Shown here in pieces: positions 6,756 to 11,317 of a DNA stretch of 11,317 bases; position 1 is the stretch's first letter, and every line of letters begins with the position of its first letter. The notes under the pieces were generated by a model. It searched no databases. It saw only the letters and a list, made by a program, of their open reading frames with translations, and was not told where the DNA came from. Source of the stretch: Alphaproteobacteria bacterium (GTDB lineage: Bacteria > Pseudomonadota > Alphaproteobacteria > Rhodospirillales > Rhodospirillaceae); NCBI GenBank assembly GCA_015228695.1, contig JADGDA010000058.1, positions 1 through 11,317 on the forward strand. The letters are read 5' to 3'. Made by a program: the position numbers and the translations under genes.

Positions 6756-6785
6756 CGGGGCGGCTGAGGAACGGAGAAAACCCAG

Positions 6786-7772
6786 ATGTACGTGGTCACC
6801 GGGGGGGCGGGCTTTATCGGCTCCAACATCGTCGCCGCGCTCGAAGCGCGCGGCGAGCACAACGTGGTCGTCGTGGACCGGCTCGGGCACAGCGAGAAGT
6901 GGCGCAACATCGCCAAGCGCGAGTTGGCCGACGTGGTCATGCCGGAGCATCTGTTCACCTTCCTCGACGCCAACAAGACCAAGATCGACGCGATCTTCCA
7001 CATGGGCGCCATTTCCGCCACCACCGAGACCGACGCCGATCTGATCCTGACCAGCAATTTCAGCCTGTCGCTGGCGTTGTGGAAATGGTGCGGGGTGAAC
7101 CGGGTCCGCTTCATCTATGCCTCGTCCGCGGCCACCTATGGCGACGGCAGCCAGGGCTTCGACGATGACGGTTCGCTGGAGCATCTGGCCCGGCTGCGGC
7201 CGCTCAACGCCTATGGCTGGAGCAAGAACCTGTTCGACCGGCGCATCGCGCGCAAGCTCGCCAACAACCGCATGCGGCCGCCCCAGTGGGTCGGGCTCAA
7301 GTTCTTCAACGTCTATGGACCCAACGAATACCACAAGGGCTCCCAGAGCAGCGTGGTGTCGCAGGTGTTTCCCAAGGCGGACACCGACAACCCCTGCCAC
7401 CTGTTCCGCTCCCACCATCCCGATTATGCGGACGGGGGGCAGTTGCGCGACTTCGTTCATATCGACGACTGCGTCGATGTGATGATGTGGTTGCTGGACA
7501 ATCCGCAGGTCAACGGATTGTACAATATCGGCACGGGGCAGGCCCGTTCCTTCCTCGATCTGGCCTCCGCCGTCTACCGGTCGTTGGGCAAGGAGCCCTA
7601 TATCAAGTACGTGGATACTCCGCTGGAAATCCGCGCCAAGTATCAATACTTCACCGAGGCCAAAATGCGGCGCCTGCGCGATGCGGGGTACACCAAGCCG
7701 TTCACTCCCCTTGAGGACGGCATCGGCCGCTACGTGCGCGACTATCTCAGCGCCCCCGATCCATACCGCTGA
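6786..7772 (+). CDS. hldD: ADP-L-glycero-D-manno-heptose 6-epimerase
   Basis: HldD (also RfaD) converts ADP-D-glycero-beta-D-manno-heptose to the L-glycero epimer, the donor for inner-core heptose of lipopolysaccharide. It is a cytoplasmic extended short-chain dehydrogenase/reductase. The Rossmann motif GGAGFIGSN (6-14) lies right at the N-terminus, which supports the ATG start. HMGAISATTETD (72-83) is characteristic of the family. The SSAATYG segment (113-119) and Y143-x3-K147 (YGWSK) form the SDR catalytic set, and K184 in EYHKGSQ matches the second key lysine region of the E. coli enzyme. RDFVHIDDCV and YNIGTGQARSF are also typical. At 328 residues it is slightly longer than the E. coli protein (310). 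It heads a tight run of envelope genes and probably has its own promoter. Confidence 0.93.
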   Translation: MYVVTGGAGFIGSNIVAALEARGEHNVVVVDRLGHSEKWRNIAKRELADVVMPEHLFTFLDANKTKIDAIFHMGAISATTETDADLILTSNFSLSLALWKWCGVNRVRFIYASSAATYGDGSQGFDDDGSLEHLARLRPLNAYGWSKNLFDRRIARKLANNRMRPPQWVGLKFFNVYGPNEYHKGSQSSVVSQVFPKADTDNPCHLFRSHHPDYADGGQLRDFVHIDDCVDVMMWLLDNPQVNGLYNIGTGQARSFLDLASAVYRSLGKEPYIKYVDTPLEIRAKYQYFTEAKMRRLRDAGYTKPFTPLEDGIGRYVRDYLSAPDPYR

Positions 7773-7779
7773 TCCTCCG

Positions 7780-8586
7780 ATGCTGTCCGCCATCGCCTAT
7801 CCCCAGATCGATCCGATCCTGGTTCACCTCGGGCCCGTGGCCATCCGCTGGTATGCCCTGTCGTATATCGCGGGAATCCTCGGCGCTTGGTGGACCGTGC
7901 GCCAACTGGCGCGGAGGCCCGTGGGGCCGGCCCCCATCCTGTCCGGAGCGCAGATCGAGGAATTCGTGTCCTGGGCGACCGTCGGGGTCATTCTGGGGGG
8001 GCGTCTCGGCTACGTGCTGTTCTACAAGCCGGACTATTACCTTTCCGAGCCGCTGGAAATCCTCCAGGTGTGGAAGGGCGGGATGTCGTTCCACGGCGGG
8101 CTTCTCGGGGTGGTCCTCGCCCTGGTCCTGTTCACGCGGAGGCAAGGGATCGGCCTGCTTGCCTTTGGCGATCTGGTCGCGTGCGGGGTTCCGGTCGGTC
8201 TGTTCTTCGGGCGGATCGCCAACTTCGTCAACGGCGAGTTGTTCGGCCGCGTGGCCCCCGATGTGCCCTGGGCGATGGTTTTCCCCGGCGGAGGGCCGGA
8301 CCCCCGCCACCCGAGCCAGCTTTATGAGGCGGCGCTGGAGGGTCTGCTGCTGTACGTCGTGCTGCACCTCCTCTGGCGGATCAAGGCGGTGCGCGGGCGC
8401 GCGGGCATGTTGTCGGGGGCCTTTCTGATCGGTTATGGCGCGTCCCGGATCACCGTCGAGTTTTTCCGCCAGCCCGATCCGTTCCTCGGGTTCCTGTGGG
8501 GAGGCGCGACCATGGGACAGCTTTTGTCCCTGCCGCTGATTCTGGTCGGACTGGCCCTGGTCGCGACCGCCAAGCGCCCGTCTTGA
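7780..8586 (+). CDS. lgt: Prolipoprotein diacylglyceryl transferase
   Basis: Lgt attaches diacylglycerol from phosphatidylglycerol to the lipobox cysteine of prolipoproteins at the inner membrane, the first step of lipoprotein maturation. The 268-residue protein has several hydrophobic segments. The Lgt signature GRIANFVNGELFGR (144-157) includes R145, N148 and E153, matching essential E. coli residues. H105 in SFHGG, HPSQLYEA (177-184) and VEFFRQPD with R230 are also present. The ATG starts 7 bases after the hldD stop without a clear Shine-Dalgarno site, so it is probably translated by coupling. The N-terminal pattern (IDPILVHLGPVAIRWYAL) fits this start, and the longer reading from 7681 is not family-like. 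Its function links it to lolCD and to the lipoprotein gene at the end of the window. Confidence 0.95.
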   Translation: MLSAIAYPQIDPILVHLGPVAIRWYALSYIAGILGAWWTVRQLARRPVGPAPILSGAQIEEFVSWATVGVILGGRLGYVLFYKPDYYLSEPLEILQVWKGGMSFHGGLLGVVLALVLFTRRQGIGLLAFGDLVACGVPVGLFFGRIANFVNGELFGRVAPDVPWAMVFPGGGPDPRHPSQLYEAALEGLLLYVVLHLLWRIKAVRGRAGMLSGAFLIGYGASRITVEFFRQPDPFLGFLWGGATMGQLLSLPLILVGLALVATAKRPS

Positions 8587-9641
8587 CCGACGCCGAAGAG
8601 TCATTGCGGCGGCGGATGGCCGCCGGACCGATCCCGGTCGCGGCGTACATGGAGACCGCCCTTGCGGCCTATTACGCGCGGGGAGAGGCCTTCGGAGCCG
8701 CCGGGGATTTTACCACCGCTCCGGAAATCAGCCAGATGTTCGGGGAACTGGTCGGCCTGTGGGCGGCGGTGGCGTGGCAGGGGATGGGGTCGCCCGCGCC
8801 GGTCCGGCTGGTCGAGCTGGGACCGGGGCGCGGCACCCTGGTGGCCGATTTCCTGCGCGCGGCCGCGGGTGTTCCCGCGTTTCTTGCCGCCATCGATCCG
8901 CATCTGGTGGAAACCAGCCCCAGCCTGCGCGCGCTCCAGCGCACGGCCCTCGGCGGCCGGGCCGCGACGTGGCACGACGGGTTCGAGCAGGTGCCCGGCG
9001 GCCCGATCCTTCTGATCGCCAACGAGTTCTTCGACGCCCTGCCGATCCGCCAGTTCGAGCGCACCGCCGAGGGGTGGCGCGAGCGGCTGGTCGGCCTCGA
9101 TGGAGGGGGGTTCCGTTTCGTGCTCGGGGACCCGGTCGCGGAGCCTCCCCTGGCGGAGGAGGTGCGGGGTAGTCCGCCGGGCTCCATCGCCGAGACCTGC
9201 CCGGCGGGAATCGCGCTCGCCGCCGCAATCGGCCGCCGGCTGGCGCGGGAGGGTGGCGCGGCGCTGATCGTGGATTACGGAACCGCCCGCAGTGCTCCGG
9301 GCGATTCGTTCCAGGCCGTGCGCAGGCATGCGCCCCATCCTCCCCTCGAAAATCCGGGCGAGGCGGACTTGACCGCCCATGTGGACTTCGCCGCCCTGGC
9401 CGCCGCCGCCAAGGGGGAGGGGGCGCGGGTGGAAGGCCCCATCGGCCAGGGATTGTGGCTGCAACGCCTCGGCATTTCCGTCCGGGCGCGGGCCTTGATG
9501 GACGGCAAGCCTCCCCGGCAGGCGGCGGCGGTCGCCTCCGCCCTGCAACGCTTGATCGGGGCGGAGGAAATGGGCACTCTGTTCAAGGCGCTCGGCTTGG
9601 CGGCGCCGTCATCGCCCCCCTTGCCGGGATTTGGACCATGA
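8583..9641 (+). CDS. Class I SAM-dependent methyltransferase, MidA/NDUFAF7 family
   Basis: This 352-residue protein belongs to the family of mitochondrial NDUFAF7/MidA, which methylates an arginine of a complex I subunit; the bacterial role is not settled. Motifs in order are GPIPVAAYM (15-23), GDFTTAPEISQMFGEL (41-56), the SAM-binding VELGPGRGTL (77-86), ANEFFDALPIRQFE (146-159), IVDYG (229-233) and EADLTAHVDF (260-269). The likely start is TTG at 8583, overlapping the lgt stop as TTGA. It keeps the LRRRMAAGPI segment, which the in-frame ATG at 8616 would partly remove. An ATG at 8496 would overlap lgt by 91 bp and is unlikely. The loop before GDFTTAPE looks shortened: the usual HPEHGYY-like stretch is reduced to AYYARGEAF. 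It sits between lgt and pgeF, a gene order common in alphaproteobacteria. Confidence 0.88.
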   Translation: MTDAEESLRRRMAAGPIPVAAYMETALAAYYARGEAFGAAGDFTTAPEISQMFGELVGLWAAVAWQGMGSPAPVRLVELGPGRGTLVADFLRAAAGVPAFLAAIDPHLVETSPSLRALQRTALGGRAATWHDGFEQVPGGPILLIANEFFDALPIRQFERTAEGWRERLVGLDGGGFRFVLGDPVAEPPLAEEVRGSPPGSIAETCPAGIALAAAIGRRLAREGGAALIVDYGTARSAPGDSFQAVRRHAPHPPLENPGEADLTAHVDFAALAAAAKGEGARVEGPIGQGLWLQRLGISVRARALMDGKPPRQAAAVASALQRLIGAEEMGTLFKALGLAAPSSPPLPGFGP

Positions 9642-10405
9642 TCACTCTTTCCGCCCTCGACGGCACGGAGTCCGTCCATCATGCCTTCTTCACCCGCGAG
9701 GGAGGGGTGTCGGAGGGGGTGTACGCCTCCCTGAACTGCGGATTCGGGTCCAGGGACGACCCGGCGCGGGTCGCGGAAAACCGCGCGCGGGCCATGGGCA
9801 TGATCGGGATGCCCGTCTCCGCCCTGACCACCGTCCATCAGGAGCACACCGCGCGGGCGGTGATCGCGGACCGGGCCTGGTCCCACGGAGAAGCCCCGGT
9901 CGCCGACGCCATGGCCACCGCCGTTCCCGGAGTGGTGCTCGGCATTCTGACCGCCGACTGTGCCCCGGTGCTGCTGGCGGACGGAGAGGCGCGGGTGATC
10001 GGGGCGGCCCACGCGGGATGGCGCGGAGCCTCCGGCGGCATCCTCGAAGCGGTGGTGGATGCCATGGAAAGCCTGGGGGCGCGGAGGTCCAGGATCGTCG
10101 CCGCCGTGGGTCCGTGCATCGCCTGGGAATCCTACGAGGTGGGTCCCGAGTTTCCGGCTCCGCTGCTGAGCGAGAACCCGGACAATGCGGCCTTCTTCGT
10201 TCCGGCGCGGCGGGAAGGCCACTTCCTGTTCGATCTGCCCGGATACGCCGCGCGCAGGCTCGGCAGGGCGGAGGTCGGGACGGTGGTCCGTTCCTCCCAC
10301 GACACCCTGGCCGAGGAGGACCGGTTTTTCAGTTACCGGCGGACGACCTTGCGCGGGGAGGCGGACTATGGCCGCGGCCTGTCGGCGATCGTTCTTGCGC
10401 CCTGA
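9638..10405 (+). CDS. pgeF: Peptidoglycan editing factor PgeF (YfiH/LACC1 family)
   Basis: This 255-residue cytoplasmic protein belongs to the DUF152/LACC1 family, reported as purine nucleoside phosphorylase/adenosine deaminase-like (formerly called polyphenol oxidase). In E. coli it prevents misincorporation of wrong amino acids into peptidoglycan precursors. The metal-binding set is present: H67 in TVHQEH, C108 in TADCAPVLLAD and H125 in AHAGWRGA. GPCIAWESYEV (158-168) and the C-terminal SSHDTLAEEDRFFSYRR segment are also typical. The ATG overlaps the methyltransferase stop as ATGA, with GGGA (9626-9629) 8 bases upstream, indicating translational coupling. Confidence 0.93.
   Translation: MITLSALDGTESVHHAFFTREGGVSEGVYASLNCGFGSRDDPARVAENRARAMGMIGMPVSALTTVHQEHTARAVIADRAWSHGEAPVADAMATAVPGVVLGILTADCAPVLLADGEARVIGAAHAGWRGASGGILEAVVDAMESLGARRSRIVAAVGPCIAWESYEVGPEFPAPLLSENPDNAAFFVPARREGHFLFDLPGYAARRLGRAEVGTVVRSSHDTLAEEDRFFSYRRTTLRGEADYGRGLSAIVLAP
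10355..10361 (+). promoter_or_regulatory. Ribosome binding site of the lipoprotein gene, inside pgeF
   Basis: GGGGAGG lies 6 bases before the ATG at 10368. It supports a start inside pgeF that yields a complete lipoprotein signal peptide. Confidence 0.7.
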
Positions 10406-11267
10406 TCTTTTCCGCTGGCTTCTGGTCCTGTGGCTGGTGACGGCCTGCGAGAGCGTCCCCCAGCCGTTCCGCCACGACTCCGACCCCGGAGCCGATCCCC
10501 TCTCCCTCATTCCCTCGGGCGTCGGGGTGGTGGTGCGGCCGTTTTCCGGTGCCCCCGGCCCCGCCGCCCCGGCCCTTGCGGACGCCATGGTCCGCGCCCT
10601 CATGGACGCCGACATCTTCGCCACGACGGACATGGACGAGGCGAAATGGCTCCGCTACGTGCTCTACGCCTCGGTGGAGGAGGTCGGCCGGAAAGAGGGG
10701 CGCGTAACCCTGTCCGTGAAATGGCGGGTCGTCGGAGAGACCGTGCCGGACGACGAAAGCGAGGCGCGGATCGAGGTGGACGAAACGTCCTGGCGCTCCG
10801 CCACGCCGGCCCTGGCCGGGCGGATCGTCGCCGAGCCGGCCCGCCGCCTGATCGCCCAGATCAACGAGGAAGCGCTCGAACCCGAGGCCCCGTCCCCGGT
10901 CGTCCTTCTGCCGATCCTCGGCCTTCCGGCGGACGGCAACGCCGCCTTGCACGCCGCCATGGAAACCGCCCTGCGCCACATGGGACTGGAGGTGCGGAGC
11001 AAGGCTCCCGACGGCGGGAAGGCGCTTCTGATCGAAGGCCGGATCGCTCTCGACCCCCCGAAGGCCGCCGCCTCGGCCGAACCGCAGGGCATGCGGGTCA
11101 AGGTGACCTGGACGGTGAAGCAGGCCGACGGAGCCGTCCTGGGCTCCATCTCGCAACAGAACGAGGTGCCCATTCCCATGCTGCAAAGCCCGTGGGGACC
11201 GCTCGCCACCGCGATCGCCCAGGGCGGCGCGGAAGGCGTGAGCGCCTTTATACCGGCGAGCCGATAA
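10368..11267 (+). CDS. Hypothetical lipoprotein with two repeated domains
   Basis: This 299-residue protein has a lipoprotein signal peptide: basic residues (R6, R7, R11, R16), a hydrophobic stretch (WLLVLWLV) and the lipobox LVTAC with C27 as the lipidated residue. The +2 residue is Glu, not the inner-membrane-retention Asp of E. coli. The mature part consists of two alpha/beta domains, at about 52-166 and 177-296, that look like a tandem duplication. Each opens with a hydrophobic strand, a G-x-P turn and an Ala-rich helix (PALADAMVRALMDADI against AALHAAMETALRHMGLEV). Each then has a central strand pair (VTLSVKWRVV against MRVKVTWTVK) and an Ala-rich closing helix. I do not recognise a characterised function. 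The ATG overlaps pgeF by 38 bp in another frame and has a strong ribosome site. Neighbouring lgt and lolCD would process and sort it (inference). Confidence 0.8.
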   Translation: MAAACRRSFLRPDLFRWLLVLWLVTACESVPQPFRHDSDPGADPLSLIPSGVGVVVRPFSGAPGPAAPALADAMVRALMDADIFATTDMDEAKWLRYVLYASVEEVGRKEGRVTLSVKWRVVGETVPDDESEARIEVDETSWRSATPALAGRIVAEPARRLIAQINEEALEPEAPSPVVLLPILGLPADGNAALHAAMETALRHMGLEVRSKAPDGGKALLIEGRIALDPPKAAASAEPQGMRVKVTWTVKQADGAVLGSISQQNEVPIPMLQSPWGPLATAIAQGGAEGVSAFIPASR

Positions 11268-11271
11268 ATCG

Positions 11272-11296
11272 GCCCGGCGTATTTCCCTTGCCGGGC
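11272..11296. terminator. Weak hairpin after the lipoprotein gene
   Basis: A 7-bp stem (11272-11278 with 11290-11296) encloses an 11-base loop, starting 5 bases after the lipoprotein stop. There is no T run behind it (GTCGTGCG), so it is at best a weak or factor-assisted terminator. Nothing else is recognisable in the last 50 bases. Confidence 0.3.
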
Positions 11297-11317
11297 GTCG
11301 TGCGAAAGCGCGCCTTC

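Noticed and set aside
7681..7779. Longer N-terminus for lgt starting inside hldD
   Set aside because: The extra 33 residues are an out-of-frame reading of hldD. Lgt homology begins just after the ATG at 7780.
5934..7793. 619-aa - strand frame opposite lolD and hldD
   Set aside because: It crosses two real + strand genes and their intergenic hairpin; its composition is Arg/Pro-rich without motifs.

Overview
This is a GC-rich window in which every convincing gene lies on the + strand. Codon use, the Lol/Lgt/heptose envelope genes and the order lgt, MidA-like methyltransferase, pgeF point to an alphaproteobacterium, most likely of the Rhodospirillales type. That assignment is an inference from gene order and protein style, not a database match.

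Region 1 (1-596) is the 3' end of a gene for an HD-GYP-like domain. Most of its metal-binding and signature residues are replaced. It is closed by a good intrinsic terminator whose hairpin spans the stop codon.

Region 2 (about 600-4660) is the main metabolic unit. It is a four-gene operon encoding a biotin-dependent transcarboxylase (methylmalonyl-CoA:pyruvate carboxyltransferase type): the 5S pyruvate/oxaloacetate subunit, the 12S acyl-CoA subunit, a 106-residue small protein with a coiled-coil start, and the 1.3S biotin carrier. The window holds no biotin carboxylase and no membrane decarboxylase subunit. The set therefore fits ATP-independent carboxyl transfer between methylmalonyl-CoA/propionyl-CoA and pyruvate/oxaloacetate, as in propionate fermentation or assimilation. 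The small protein is a plausible accessory subunit and the least characterised member.

Region 3 (4696-6628) encodes the LolC/E-type permease and the LolD ATPase of the lipoprotein-releasing ABC transporter. It starts only 35 bp after the biotin carrier gene, and the two genes overlap by 8 bp.

Region 4 (6629-11317) starts with a strong 11-bp hairpin and a reasonable sigma70-type promoter. A tightly packed run follows: hldD (ADP-heptose epimerase), lgt (prolipoprotein diacylglyceryl transferase), a MidA/NDUFAF7-type methyltransferase starting at TTG, pgeF (YfiH/LACC1 family), and a lipoprotein whose two soluble domains look like a tandem duplication. Gaps are 7 bp or less, or the genes overlap. 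Envelope biogenesis is the common theme: lipoprotein maturation (lgt), lipoprotein export (lolCD), LPS core (hldD), peptidoglycan editing (pgeF) and a new lipoprotein.

No tRNA, rRNA, CRISPR, insertion sequence or phage feature was seen. No stretch over 300 bases lacks a gene. The two longest gaps, 582-735 and 6629-6785, are described below.
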